A DNA stretch of 32,866 nt from contig JANYAU010000108.1 in the NCBI GenBank assembly GCA_025361165.1, forward strand, positions 1 to 32,866, given 5' to 3'. Shown in pieces: positions 14,910 to 23,838 of this stretch (position 1 is its first letter; every line of letters begins with the position of its first letter). Source of the stretch: Betaproteobacteria bacterium (lineage in GTDB: Bacteria; Pseudomonadota; Gammaproteobacteria; Burkholderiales; Thiobacteraceae). A model generated the notes under the pieces. The model made no database searches. It had not been told where the DNA came from and saw nothing but the letters and a program-made list of their open reading frames with translations. The translations under genes and the position numbers were made by a program.

Positions 14910-15629
14910 CTAAGTCATCGCACCGTTGACGGAGATGATCTGTCCCGAAATATACGCTGCCCGCTCCGAAGCGATAAAGCTCACTAGATCGGCCACTTCC
15001 TCCGGCTTGCCGGCGCGTTTCATCGGCACCAGGCTGTCTATCAGTTCTTTGCTGAACAGGCCTTCAGTCATGGTGGAGGCAATGAGACCGGGCGCGATGG
15101 CGTTCACGGTAATGCCGCGGGTCGCGAGCTCCAATGCGAGTGATTTGGTTGCGCCATGCAAGCCTGCCTTGGCCGCCGCATAGTTCGATTGCCCGCGATT
15201 ACCGAGCAGCGCCGCAACCGAGGAGATATTCACGATGCGCCCCCAGCGCGTGGTTATCATCGGCATCAGCAGCGGCTGCGTGACATGAAAAAAACCATTG
15301 AGCGAAACATCGATCACGCGTGTCCACTGATCAGTGCGCATGCCCGGCATAACTGCATCGTCGTGGATACCGGCGTTATTGACGACGATTTGAATCGGGC
15401 CGTCGGCCAGCAAAACTTGCAGCGCAGCGCCAGTATTCTCCTGGTTCGCCACATCGAAGGCAACCGCGGTGGCGGAACCGCCGCTCGCTAAAATTTCCAC
15501 GGCGATCTGTTGCGCCTGCGCCAAATGCGTATTGGCGTGCACATAAACATGGCAGCCATCGGCCGCCAGTTTGCGGCAGATGGCTGCGCCTATCGTCCCA
15601 CTACCACCTGTGACTAAGGCTCGCTTCAT
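14910..15629 (-). CDS. Ketoreductase, FabG/ApeQ-like
   Basis: A 239-residue short-chain dehydrogenase/reductase. It has the TGGSGTIG cofactor loop (7-14), NNAG (84-87), and the catalytic Ser137, Tyr150 and Lys154 (NISS...SNYAAAKAG). It should reduce the 3-oxoacyl-ACP polyene intermediate with NADPH, the role of ApeQ in the Escherichia coli aryl polyene system. As the last gene of the minus-strand operon, its start codon overlaps the stop of the dehydratase gene by four bases. It could also serve fatty-acid synthesis, but context favours the pigment. Confidence 0.88.
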   Translation of the reverse strand: MKRALVTGGSGTIGAAICRKLAADGCHVYVHANTHLAQAQQIAVEILASGGSATAVAFDVANQENTGAALQVLLADGPIQIVVNNAGIHDDAVMPGMRTDQWTRVIDVSLNGFFHVTQPLLMPMITTRWGRIVNISSVAALLGNRGQSNYAAAKAGLHGATKSLALELATRGITVNAIAPGLIASTMTEGLFSKELIDSLVPMKRAGKPEEVADLVSFIASERAAYISGQIISVNGAMT

Positions 15630-16069
15630 GCTGCTCCTCCGCCCGCATCCAATACCACGGTGGCGCGCCCGCGCAGGACTTCGGTCGCACCCACCCGCAG
15701 GGAAAATTGATAAATGGCGAGACTGGCATCGCCCATGATTTGCTCGGCATCGATAATCAAATCGTCCGTCAGATCATCCAGCCGTTCGACATGACACACC
15801 ACATCGCGCAGGCCCACCAGATAACCGGCGCGCGGTTTCTGGCCGACTATACCCGCGAGCCCACCGTGGATCGCCATGGCCTGCGCCGCGTATTCAATGC
15901 CGCATAGTGTCGGTAACTGGCCATCGATGCGCATCGGGTTGTTTGTATCGCGATGGCTGCGGCTGATGCATTGAATCGTCGTGGCATTCCATTGCAGTAC
16001 GCCATCCAGCAGGCACATGGCGCCGGTGTGGGGAATCATGTTCGCAATCTCAGCTCGATTGACTAGCAT
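15626..16069 (-). CDS. Hotdog-fold 3-hydroxyacyl-ACP dehydratase, ApeP-like
   Basis: A 147-residue hotdog-fold protein of the COG4706 type. IPHTGAMCLLD (His14) is the N-terminal motif, and LCGIEYAAQAMAIHGGL (Glu59) is the central helix facing the active site. In the E. coli pathway ApeP pairs with ApeI to dehydrate 3-hydroxyacyl intermediates into the conjugated polyene; an ApeI-like gene is present in this operon at 23525-23836. It overlaps both neighbours by a few bases, consistent with tight translational coupling. Confidence 0.8.
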   Translation of the reverse strand: MLVNRAEIANMIPHTGAMCLLDGVLQWNATTIQCISRSHRDTNNPMRIDGQLPTLCGIEYAAQAMAIHGGLAGIVGQKPRAGYLVGLRDVVCHVERLDDLTDDLIIDAEQIMGDASLAIYQFSLRVGATEVLRGRATVVLDAGGGAA

Positions 16070-16860
16070 GGCGTCACCGCGATGCGCAGGCTGTTTCCGC
16101 CAACAAATTCTAACATTAGCACTTCCGTAGCATTGCGCGCCAGCGCGGACAGTAGCGGCAGGCTGCGCGCCGCGGGCACCGTAAGCCGCAATGCCTCCAG
16201 CGCGGAATCGTCTAAGCTACTGGGGCTTTCTACGCTGGCGACGAGACTCACATCCCACACTGCGAAGGTACGGTCAGTTGCATGCGGCGTGAGTACGAAA
16301 GCGGCGCCGAAGTTTCCGCCAATTGGACGTACGGCATGCAGCGGTTCCGGATACGCGTGGTCATAGGCGATTAAAGCGACGGGCTTACCGTCCACCACGA
16401 TTTGGGCGCTTGCCTCAAGCAAACCCGCGGCAAAGCTGGCGTCGTGGCCACACAAACTGGTCGACGGCTCGCGCGAATGCGTCGCAATACTCCAATAACC
16501 GGCGGCAGCGTTGTGCACGGAATTATGAAAGCGCGTGGGCGAAACTTCCAACACGGCAACCGCCAGCGTCTCGCAAATTTGATGCACGTTGTCACCGTCA
16601 CCGCCGGAAGAGGTCAACACGTTCGCGGTCATTGCAGCATCGCGCCCAGCGTTTGCAAAGGCTTCGCAACCAACGGCCAGCGCGAGTTTGACTGGTGTGC
16701 CGGTGCGGCGGCGCTCCGCGGCGGGCAGCAGATCGCTCGCCGTCAACACAGTAGCTGTCGCGACATAAGGCGCTTCTCCGGCGAGCACGGGGCGGCTAGC
16801 CTGCCACCCAGTGAGTCCCGGCCCCAATACGCCCACGCCTTCGACGAAGACGCGCATCAT
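16063..16860 (-). CDS. Beta-ketoacyl synthase chain-length factor, ApeC-like
   Basis: A 265-residue protein similar to the N-terminal ketosynthase-like domain (Ketoacyl-synt_2). The segment FHNSVHNAAAGYWSIATHSREPS occupies the place of the active-site elbow but has no nucleophilic cysteine, as in ApeC-type chain-length factors. It should form a heterodimer with the ketosynthase encoded immediately upstream (16857-18047) and set the polyene length. The start is ATG at 16860, within an ATGATGA overlap with the ketosynthase stop; starting further upstream would run into that gene. Confidence 0.82.
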   Translation of the reverse strand: MMRVFVEGVGVLGPGLTGWQASRPVLAGEAPYVATATVLTASDLLPAAERRRTGTPVKLALAVGCEAFANAGRDAAMTANVLTSSGGDGDNVHQICETLAVAVLEVSPTRFHNSVHNAAAGYWSIATHSREPSTSLCGHDASFAAGLLEASAQIVVDGKPVALIAYDHAYPEPLHAVRPIGGNFGAAFVLTPHATDRTFAVWDVSLVASVESPSSLDDSALEALRLTVPAARSLPLLSALARNATEVLMLEFVGGNSLRIAVTPC

Positions 16861-18047
16861 TGCGGCCTGCCAAAAATCAGACTGCAATTGCTGCCGCCAA
16901 AACCGAAGGAATTGCTCATCACACGCTGCAGGCGCGCATCACGGTTATCGACTTGATAGTTGCTGCGTAACTCGGGATCAAGCATCTGGGTGTGCAAACT
17001 CCCGGGTATTAAGCCGTGCTTGATGGCGAGGATAGAAATAATCGCTTCGGTGATTCCCGCCGCGCCGAGCAAGTGCCCGGTCCAACCCTTGGTGGAACTA
17101 CACGGCGTCTTATCGCCGAATAGTTCAAATACGGCCTGGTCTTCGCTGGCATCATTGGTTTTGGTGGAAGTGCCGTGAAGATTGATGTAATCAATATCTT
17201 GTGGCTCAAGCCCGGCGCTAGCGAGGGCGCGATGCATAGCGAGTTGGGCGCCCAAGCCTTGCGGGTGGGGGGTGGACATATGATGGGCATCGCTGCTCTC
17301 CCCTACCCCGAGCAACATCACTGCTTCATCAGTACGCGCTGTGCCTTTTTCTAGCAAAGCGAAGCCGGCGCCTTCCCCCAGCGAAATGCCGTCGCGCGCC
17401 ACATCAAAAGGCCGGCACGGCGTGCGCGAAATCAAACCTAAGGAATGGAAGCCATACAGCGTGGTCAAACATAGCGTGTCCACCCCACCCACCACGGCGG
17501 CGTCGCACACGCCCGCGGCGATCATGCGCGCCGCATTGCCGAACACTTTGGCGGTCGACGAACAGGCGGAGGAAACCACAAAGGCCGGCCCCTTCAAACC
17601 CAAGTAGCGTTGCACAAAATCCGCCAAGCAATAGGTATTGTGCGTTTGTGCATAGTGGAAATCCGGCGGCAGCGCGCCGCTCTGTGGATCGCGGCGGCGG
17701 TAGGCCAATTCGGTCTGGAGCAAACCCGAGGTGCTGGTACCCATAAAAACGCCGATGCGTTCGGCGCCATATTTTTTTTGTGCCGCTGCAACCGCATCCA
17801 CAAATCCATCCTGCTGCAAACCCAATTGCGCCAATCGATTGTTGCGGCAATCGAAGTCGGCAAGATCCGACCGCAGGCGAGAATCATCCAGCCCGGCCAC
17901 TTCTCCGGCATAGGTTTCCAAAGCCACATTTTCAAACGTGCAGGGGGCCAAGCCCGAGCGTCTTGCGCGCAGCGCATCAGCGGTCGCCGCCAAACCGGCG
18001 CCCAGGCTGTTTACGATAGAAAGATGAGATATCTGTAGAGCTTGCAA
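16857..18047 (-). CDS. Beta-ketoacyl-ACP synthase, ApeO/FabF-like
   Basis: A 396-residue ketosynthase with all catalytic residues visible: Cys162 in VVSSACSSTAK, His291 in INLHGTSTKTND, and Lys320 and His325 in STKGWTGHLLGAAG. It should condense malonyl-ACP with the aryl-primed chain together with the adjacent chain-length factor. Length and motifs match FabF-type enzymes. A 139-bp gap separates it from the deacetylase gene upstream, the largest gap in this operon, so an internal promoter is possible (a TATACT at about 18119-18114 on the minus strand is the only hint). Confidence 0.88.
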   Translation of the reverse strand: MQALQISHLSIVNSLGAGLAATADALRARRSGLAPCTFENVALETYAGEVAGLDDSRLRSDLADFDCRNNRLAQLGLQQDGFVDAVAAAQKKYGAERIGVFMGTSTSGLLQTELAYRRRDPQSGALPPDFHYAQTHNTYCLADFVQRYLGLKGPAFVVSSACSSTAKVFGNAARMIAAGVCDAAVVGGVDTLCLTTLYGFHSLGLISRTPCRPFDVARDGISLGEGAGFALLEKGTARTDEAVMLLGVGESSDAHHMSTPHPQGLGAQLAMHRALASAGLEPQDIDYINLHGTSTKTNDASEDQAVFELFGDKTPCSSTKGWTGHLLGAAGITEAIISILAIKHGLIPGSLHTQMLDPELRSNYQVDNRDARLQRVMSNSFGFGGSNCSLIFGRPQ

Positions 18048-18186
18048 GGTAATCGATACGGTAAAGAGAAAGGGGCGAACCCGTCATTATTTTAAGAGAG
18101 TAAAACAGCTTGCCAGTATAGAGGAATCCGCCGCAAAGTTTATCCAGAAAGCCAGGTCATTGGTAGGGACGAGGCATGCGTCGCCC

Positions 18187-19026
18187 TTACTCCTTATCCA
18201 AGGCTGCGGGCAATGAAACCGCCTTCAGGCCTTGCGCCGCCAATTGTTGCAGCAAGGCGGGCAATACGGTTAACACGGCCGGCTCATCCGCCCGCGCGGG
18301 TGCGTTGTCATGCAATAGCAGCACGTCGCCTGCCGCCAGACCGCGGGTCAGCCGCCGCAAGACGAGTGCGGGATCGCAGCGCACGCCGTCGAAGCCGCGG
18401 CGGGTCCAGGACACATAATGCAAACCGCAGCGCGCCAATACGAAATCCAGAAAGGGACTGCGAAACCCCGCCGGCGCGCGAAAAAAAACCGGGGCGCGGC
18501 CGGTAATGCCGGCAATGGTGGTCTGCGCGTTTTGCACCTCGCGCCGCAAACGGGTGATACCGTAAAAAGGAAAATAAGGAGAGTGGTGATAGCTATGGTT
18601 TTCCACGCTATGTCCCCGGCGCAAAATTTCTTTAAGCAGATTAGGGTAAGCCGCCGCTTTCGCACCGATGCAAAAAAAACTCGCGCGCACCTGGTACTGA
18701 TCCAGCAGATCAAGCACGCGTGGTGTCACTTCTGGATCGGGGCCGTCGTCGAAGGTCAGCACCACTTCGCCGCGCTCCACGGCGGCCTGCGGCAAGCGCA
18801 TAAGATTGGGCCCCAGCAACTGCCCGGTAGGCCACAGCACGGCGCTCGATAGAATCAAGTGGTTGCTTAGCAACACACCAATGATCCACGGCCAGGACGC
18901 TGGGTGGATGAACAAAGTAACAATGCCTGCGGCGTGTAGCAGTAATGAAAAACGAATCGCCGGCGGCGGGTGCCAGCGGCGGGATTTGTGGTTGACGTTA
19001 GGGGCGCATTCAAAGTGTGTCGTCAT
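18187..19026 (-). CDS. Membrane-anchored polysaccharide deacetylase (CE4/NodB fold)
   Basis: A 279-residue protein with two hydrophobic N-terminal segments (about 25-42 and 46-67) and then a NodB-homology domain. Motif 1 is TFDDGPD (91-97; Asp93/Asp94), motif 2 is NHSYHH (His144 and His148 as metal ligands), motif 3 is RAPAGFRSP, and LLLHDN is the last motif. CE4 enzymes remove N- or O-acyl groups from sugars such as N-acetylglucosamine. The substrate here is unknown; a sugar on the polyene glycolipid is one possibility from context. It overlaps the hydrolase gene by four bases. Confidence 0.82.
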   Translation of the reverse strand: MTTHFECAPNVNHKSRRWHPPPAIRFSLLLHAAGIVTLFIHPASWPWIIGVLLSNHLILSSAVLWPTGQLLGPNLMRLPQAAVERGEVVLTFDDGPDPEVTPRVLDLLDQYQVRASFFCIGAKAAAYPNLLKEILRRGHSVENHSYHHSPYFPFYGITRLRREVQNAQTTIAGITGRAPVFFRAPAGFRSPFLDFVLARCGLHYVSWTRRGFDGVRCDPALVLRRLTRGLAAGDVLLLHDNAPARADEPAVLTVLPALLQQLAAQGLKAVSLPAALDKE

Positions 19027-19676
19027 TGGCTAAAAAGCTCTCTATCTTGCAAGTTCATCCACAGCGCGAGCCATGTGCCCCAATCGTGGCCACCCCGAAT
19101 CGTAGCCACCTGTGGCGGCGGCAACAGTTTGGCCAGCAACTTGCTTGCTGGTGCGAATCGATCGTCTACGCCATAGCCCAAATAGATTTTCGGCAACTTT
19201 CGCGTGAGGAATGGATAGGTTTGCAGCCAGGTTAAAAACACGCGTTCCTCATCGTCTGTTTTGCAATCTGACGTCCAATGTTGAAAACTGCCGACGCCGG
19301 TGATTTCAGCAATCGTCCCGCGCGAGCCCAGATATGGCGCAAGCAACACCGCTCCCGCGATGTCTGCGGCATGCTCGCGCAGATAGAGTAAGCAACCCAT
19401 TCCACCCAAGGAAATGCCCAAGAGCCAAATGTGTTCATATCCTTCGCTACGCGCCGGCGTCACAATATCCTGGTGTAATCGTTCAACGATAGTTTGTTCA
19501 AAATAATAGTCTATGGGTGTATCGACAGCGGCCACATCAACCGCCAAATTGCGCTCGCGTAAGGCGCGAATAAATCCCCATTCCACGAAGTCTTGCGGCT
19601 TATCCGTGGCGCCCGGTAGCATGATGAGCAAAACGCGCTTTGCACCGCCGGGCGCATTGTCATAGATTACCTCCAT
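19023..19676 (-). CDS. Alpha/beta hydrolase
   Basis: A 217-residue alpha/beta-hydrolase-fold protein. The nucleophile elbow is LLGISLGG (Ser89), the acid is Asp171 or Asp172 (GYGVDDRF), and the base is His197 (RGGHDWG). No signal peptide is seen, so it is probably cytoplasmic. In a polyene cluster it could be a thioesterase- or esterase-like enzyme that releases or edits chains, but the sequence does not show the substrate. It starts three bases after the MMPL gene ends. Confidence 0.72.
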   Translation of the reverse strand: MEVIYDNAPGGAKRVLLIMLPGATDKPQDFVEWGFIRALRERNLAVDVAAVDTPIDYYFEQTIVERLHQDIVTPARSEGYEHIWLLGISLGGMGCLLYLREHAADIAGAVLLAPYLGSRGTIAEITGVGSFQHWTSDCKTDDEERVFLTWLQTYPFLTRKLPKIYLGYGVDDRFAPASKLLAKLLPPPQVATIRGGHDWGTWLALWMNLQDRELFSQ

Positions 19677-19679
19677 AAG

Positions 19680-22037
19680 CTATCGTAGCAATGTACGATC
19701 CAAGCTCGTTTTTTCTGGCGCGCTGGGCAAAATGAGAATCGCGGAAAACACCAGACTCAAAATCGCACCGCCGCCGACGGTAATGCCGATCGCCTGCAAT
19801 ACCGGCGCGTGCGAGAACGAGAGCAAGCCGAAACCAATCACGGTGGATAGGTTTGCAAACAGTAAGGATGTAAGCATACGTTCCCGATCGTGACCCGAGT
19901 CACCTTGCCGATCGAAAAACAGCGCGTAATTGGAGCCGATTGCCACCACCAGCAACAAACCGACCAAATGAAAAATCGTTAATTGATGGCCGCCCGCGGT
20001 AAGCAAGGCGGTGACGGTGATCACCGCCGCTGCCAGCGGCATCAGCACGCGCAACACGCGCCGCGGAGAGCGCAAGCTCACAGCCAACAGCAGGACGATG
20101 GCGATAGCGCCGAGCAGTGATAGCATGATCGCATCCCGCAGATAGGTTTGATATAAGCGATCTGCTTCGCGCTTGATATCCAGCAAAACGATTTGCTGGC
20201 CTGGTAATTTTGCAATTTCCGCAGCGATGATTTGAGCTTGCGTCACGCCACGCAGCGGCAGCATCGCCATCCAACCCTGAGTGTGCTTGACTAACAGGGA
20301 ATCCAGTTTCAACGCGAGATTCGTACCTTGAAGGTTGCGCCGATCTTGTAGTGGCTGAGTTTTTGCCACCGCCACATCGCGCAAGAACGGCTCGAACAAG
20401 TCAGACTGGAATGGCAAGCCACTGAGCGCTTGCTGCATATTTTCGCGCAATGTACCCGGCGCAGGTAATGCGGTCTGGCGTTCGCGCTGTAGCGCTTGAC
20501 TAGGAAGATAGATAGCAGGCGAATCGAAGGTTTCAAGCGCACCTTGTGCTATGAGTGGCTGCAATAGTGCACCGATTTTCTCGCTTGCCTGTAGCGTACG
20601 CTCTTCGTCTTGGGCGTTGACGACAATCAAGTACCGCACATCCGGTGCGCCGATATCGCGCCGCAACTGTTCGTCTACCCCTTGGTCTTGTTTTGAAATC
20701 GGACTGAGGCTCCCTAATTGTTTATTCCATATCGGGCCGCGGTGCGCGATGATAGACGCTAGCGCCAGTATGACAACCAGCAGCGAGAGGTAGCGCAAGC
20801 GGGGTGCGCGTTGTACCAAAGACATGACGCTCGGCGCGAACGCACCCACCATCTGCGCCGTGAAGCCACGTGGCAACATGGCTGGTAGCACCCAACGCGT
20901 AACCGCCACCGCCACAATTAAGCCGGCGATAGAAAAAAGCCCCAATTGCGCCAGCCCCGGAAATCCGGAAAAAAGCATGGCGCTAAAACCGCAGATGGAG
21001 GTCAACACACCCAGGCGCAGCGTCGGCCAAATGCGGGCGAGGGTAGTTTGCGGCGTGCGGGCGGGCGTGATTTGGGTGAAAAGATAAATGGCGTAGTCCA
21101 CGCCTTCACCAATCAGCGTCGCGCCGAAGCCAAGCGTGATGCCATGCACGGAACCGAAACCCAAGCTCACCGCAGCTACACCAGCGAGCGCCCCGCTCGC
21201 CACTGGCAGCAAGCCGAGCACCAACACGCGCGGCGAACGGTAAAGCGCCAACAGCATGAGCGCGATCAATGTAGTGGCGATGAGGGAAATCCGCATCGCA
21301 TCGCCCTTGATGCTGTCGCGTGCACGCACGGAAAAAACGCCCGGCCCGCTCACCAGCATGTGCTGTGGCGCGGCACCGGTGTTGCTAGCCTGCGTAAAAG
21401 CACGCTGGATCAGCATCACGGCGCGTTGTTGCGCATCGATGTCGTAACCGGGCGCCGTGGTTTGTGCGACTAGTAAGGCGCGCTTGCCGTCTTTTGCAAA
21501 CCATACGCCGTCGTGCATAGCCGGTTTGGTTTGGCCTTGCAACTGATCTATCAAACGGATTAATTCACCGCTTGGGTCAGCCGGCAAGATACGCTTTACC
21601 AAAGCGCCGGCGGGCGAGCCGAGGAGTTGCAAATCATCCTCTAGGGAGGTGCGCAAAGTGGGGGCGGAAAAATGCTCGGCGGTAATAGCGGGACTGAGTA
21701 AATAGCGATTGCGCCAGAGAAAATCACGGTCCTTTTCGGCGCCGACGCTTTCGCCGTTATTCACCGAAATAAACTCCGGCTCTTTACGCAACTGCGCTGC
21801 CAGGCTTTTGCTGGTTTGCGCCAACGTGGCCGGTGTGCCGCCCTCCAAGCCGATCAAAATTAAACGCGACACCACCCCATCGCGTAGCTGCTCCACCAGG
21901 ACTTTCTGCGCCGGCGACGGCGAGCGCGGCAAGAAAGCGGACATGTCGGTAGTGAACTCGGTGCGGCTAATAATCAAGCCGCAGACAAGCAGGAAGGTGA
22001 ACCAAACGCCGAGCGCCCAGCGTGCCGTAGAATTCAC
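19680..22037 (-). CDS. MMPL/RND-family exporter of the aryl polyene cluster
   Basis: A 785-residue membrane protein with the two-fold RND layout: one N-terminal helix, a large periplasmic loop (about 40-250), a block of five to six helices with GEGVDYAIYLF, a second periplasmic loop (about 440-600), and a final helix block with IGSNYALFF. These are the features of MMPL lipid exporters. Every aryl polyene cluster has such a gene, and in Xanthomonas the homologue is required for pigment in the outer membrane. It likely lifts the polyene lipid from the inner membrane to the neighbouring LolA-like carrier. Its start overlaps the LolA-like stop by four bases. Confidence 0.87.
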   Translation of the reverse strand: MNSTARWALGVWFTFLLVCGLIISRTEFTTDMSAFLPRSPSPAQKVLVEQLRDGVVSRLILIGLEGGTPATLAQTSKSLAAQLRKEPEFISVNNGESVGAEKDRDFLWRNRYLLSPAITAEHFSAPTLRTSLEDDLQLLGSPAGALVKRILPADPSGELIRLIDQLQGQTKPAMHDGVWFAKDGKRALLVAQTTAPGYDIDAQQRAVMLIQRAFTQASNTGAAPQHMLVSGPGVFSVRARDSIKGDAMRISLIATTLIALMLLALYRSPRVLVLGLLPVASGALAGVAAVSLGFGSVHGITLGFGATLIGEGVDYAIYLFTQITPARTPQTTLARIWPTLRLGVLTSICGFSAMLFSGFPGLAQLGLFSIAGLIVAVAVTRWVLPAMLPRGFTAQMVGAFAPSVMSLVQRAPRLRYLSLLVVILALASIIAHRGPIWNKQLGSLSPISKQDQGVDEQLRRDIGAPDVRYLIVVNAQDEERTLQASEKIGALLQPLIAQGALETFDSPAIYLPSQALQRERQTALPAPGTLRENMQQALSGLPFQSDLFEPFLRDVAVAKTQPLQDRRNLQGTNLALKLDSLLVKHTQGWMAMLPLRGVTQAQIIAAEIAKLPGQQIVLLDIKREADRLYQTYLRDAIMLSLLGAIAIVLLLAVSLRSPRRVLRVLMPLAAAVITVTALLTAGGHQLTIFHLVGLLLVVAIGSNYALFFDRQGDSGHDRERMLTSLLFANLSTVIGFGLLSFSHAPVLQAIGITVGGGAILSLVFSAILILPSAPEKTSLDRTLLR

Positions 22038-22651
22038 GGGGCGCCTTCGGTAATGGTCATTACCGAGCGATCCCCGCCGGTTTCAAGAATTTCTATGCTG
22101 GCGACGCGGTTCTTGCTACCGCTAATGTAAATTTCGCTCACCACGCCTTGCATTTGTGGTTCGCTTGGGACTAGCACCAAGCGCCATTGATTGACGCTAC
22201 CCTCCAAATTAACCCGATAGAAACGGCTCAGGGTTTGCAAATCACCGGCCAAGGTGGAGCGGATACCTTCTACGAATGCCCAGACCACGGGATAGTCTTG
22301 CAACACCAGCGAGCGGCGCTGGTTTTTACGTTCCAGGGTGAGGCGGTCTTGATCCAACACCATGCTTTCCGGTTTTGGCAGCAAGGTGCGTTTTTCTAAA
22401 TGGCTGGGTGCCGCGTAGAACAACGTGCCGGAAAATTCCAGCGGCGCGTTCAGGATGCTCAAGTATTTACGCTCGACAAACTGGCCTTGGATATTTTTGA
22501 CTTGGGCCAGGCTTTGCATAAGTTGGCCAAGATCCCACTTAGCGGCGGATACTGAAACGCTATCCGCGTGCGCCGAAGCGCCCATACTGAGCGCAAAAAA
22601 AAGCACGCAGGAAAGCAGGCAACGCGCTAACAATTTATCGCCAAAAATCAT
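22034..22651 (-). CDS. LolA-like periplasmic lipid carrier
   Basis: A 205-residue protein of the outer-membrane lipoprotein carrier (LolA) fold. The ATG at 22651 gives a good signal peptide (MIFGDKLLARC, a hydrophobic core ending in ASAHA, cleavage near residue 29). The mature protein starts with a helix and then has the beta-half-barrel segments (GQFVERKYLSILNAPLEFSGTLFY). General LolA is encoded elsewhere in most genomes. This paralogue is typical of polyene clusters, where it probably ferries the lipid-linked product across the periplasm from the MMPL protein. It overlaps the acyltransferase gene by 17 bases. Confidence 0.82.
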   Translation of the reverse strand: MIFGDKLLARCLLSCVLFFALSMGASAHADSVSVSAAKWDLGQLMQSLAQVKNIQGQFVERKYLSILNAPLEFSGTLFYAAPSHLEKRTLLPKPESMVLDQDRLTLERKNQRRSLVLQDYPVVWAFVEGIRSTLAGDLQTLSRFYRVNLEGSVNQWRLVLVPSEPQMQGVVSEIYISGSKNRVASIEILETGGDRSVMTITEGAP

Positions 22652-23552
22652 AGAAGTTAAACCAGTTATAAGGATAGAGGCGGCAGTAGTGCTCAATCCG
22701 CGCAAGATAAGCGTTCAGCGCCTGGTCAATCGCGCCCTCGCGCTGTGCGCGTTCTAACTGTCGCATATCGGCCAGCGCTTCAAAGTGAATATCATACCGC
22801 TTACCGCCGCGATACACGCCGAACATCAGCACAATGGGCCGCTTTAGCATGATAGCAATGCGCATGGGCCCAAGCGGCAATTTGGCTTGGGCGCCCAGAA
22901 ATTCGCGTGGTATCGTGCCCTCGCCCGCAATTGTCCGGTCGCCGAGCATGCCAACAAGTTCGCCGCGCGCCAGCGCCGCTTCGACTTTCAGCATGGAATC
23001 GACTTTGCCCAACGCAATGACATGCACGGGTAAATTCGGGTTAATGGCATTGAGTACCGAATTGAGTTTGCGCGCATTTTCCTCGTACATCACGAGATTC
23101 ATGGGCGGTACTTTGGCGTCTCTACCCAGCGCACGCACAATTTCGAAACTGCCCAAGTGAGCGCCGAGTAGAAAGCATCCTTCGCCGCGGGCAATGACCT
23201 CGTCGACAATGGCTTGGCCATGCATGCGAACATCGAAATCGGCGAAGCGGCCGTTCAACAAAAACACGCGATCCAAAAGGGTGGCGGCAAAAGCGTGATA
23301 GTGCCGGAACAAATCGCCAATCCGCGGCGGGTGCTCCAGCACTTTGCGCAAATATTTTCTCGACGCTGCTCGCGACTGGGGTGAAAACAGCAGAAAGTAG
23401 AGGCATATGGGATAAAGCAGAAGACGGGTCGGCGCGCGTCCTAAGGTGAGCGCCACCGAGACGATAAAACGCATGGTTAGAGTATTGCTGCGCTCCGGTC
23501 GCGCTATCCATTCCGGCTGCGTGCTTAGGCCGGGATCGATGGGGCGACGCAT
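22635..23552 (-). CDS. LpxL/HtrB-like lysophospholipid-type acyltransferase
   Basis: A 305-residue inner-membrane protein with the HX4E dyad (His132, Glu137 in AHLGSFE), an N-terminal hydrophobic helix (27-57) and the late RDRT-like site (LGDRTIAGEG). These are marks of late lipid A acyltransferases. In aryl polyene clusters such proteins are thought to attach the acyl chain to the lipid anchor. The start at 23552 keeps the WIARPERSNTLT segment that cluster-borne homologues carry before the first helix. It overlaps the ApeI-like gene by 28 bases. It is not likely to be the housekeeping LpxL. Confidence 0.82.
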   Translation of the reverse strand: MRRPIDPGLSTQPEWIARPERSNTLTMRFIVSVALTLGRAPTRLLLYPICLYFLLFSPQSRAASRKYLRKVLEHPPRIGDLFRHYHAFAATLLDRVFLLNGRFADFDVRMHGQAIVDEVIARGEGCFLLGAHLGSFEIVRALGRDAKVPPMNLVMYEENARKLNSVLNAINPNLPVHVIALGKVDSMLKVEAALARGELVGMLGDRTIAGEGTIPREFLGAQAKLPLGPMRIAIMLKRPIVLMFGVYRGGKRYDIHFEALADMRQLERAQREGAIDQALNAYLARIEHYCRLYPYNWFNFYDFWR

Positions 23553-23836
23553 TTTACTGTCCCTGTGAGCACGGTTTTATCACTGACCGCGCATTGAAAC
23601 TGGATCTGGCCTGGCGCAGATTCGGTATAGTCGATGCCGACGCACTCGCCCGGCCGCGCCGGATAGGAAAATTTGGCTGACTTGATCTGGCCGAGCAATA
23701 GCGGCCTCTCGATCTGGACGGCGATGGCTTGCAGTACAGCAGCCAGCAACAGTGCACCGGGGATAATGGGATTGCCAGGGAAATGCCCCGGGCCCGTTGG
23801 ATGCTCCAGCACAAATAATATTTCCGTGTTAGCCAA
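23525..23836 (-). CDS. Hotdog-fold dehydratase, ApeI/FabZ-like
   Basis: A 103-residue protein with the FabA/FabZ active-site motif GHFPGNPIIPG (catalytic His18). It is shorter than FabZ and lacks much of the usual C-terminus, as in ApeI. It is expected to act with the ApeP-like protein (15626-16069) in removing water from the 3-hydroxyacyl chain in each elongation round. The gene starts two bases after the ligase gene ends. Confidence 0.82.
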   Translation of the reverse strand: MANTEILFVLEHPTGPGHFPGNPIIPGALLLAAVLQAIAVQIERPLLLGQIKSAKFSYPARPGECVGIDYTESAPGQIQFQCAVSDKTVLTGTVKCVAPSIPA

Positions 23837-23838
23837 AC

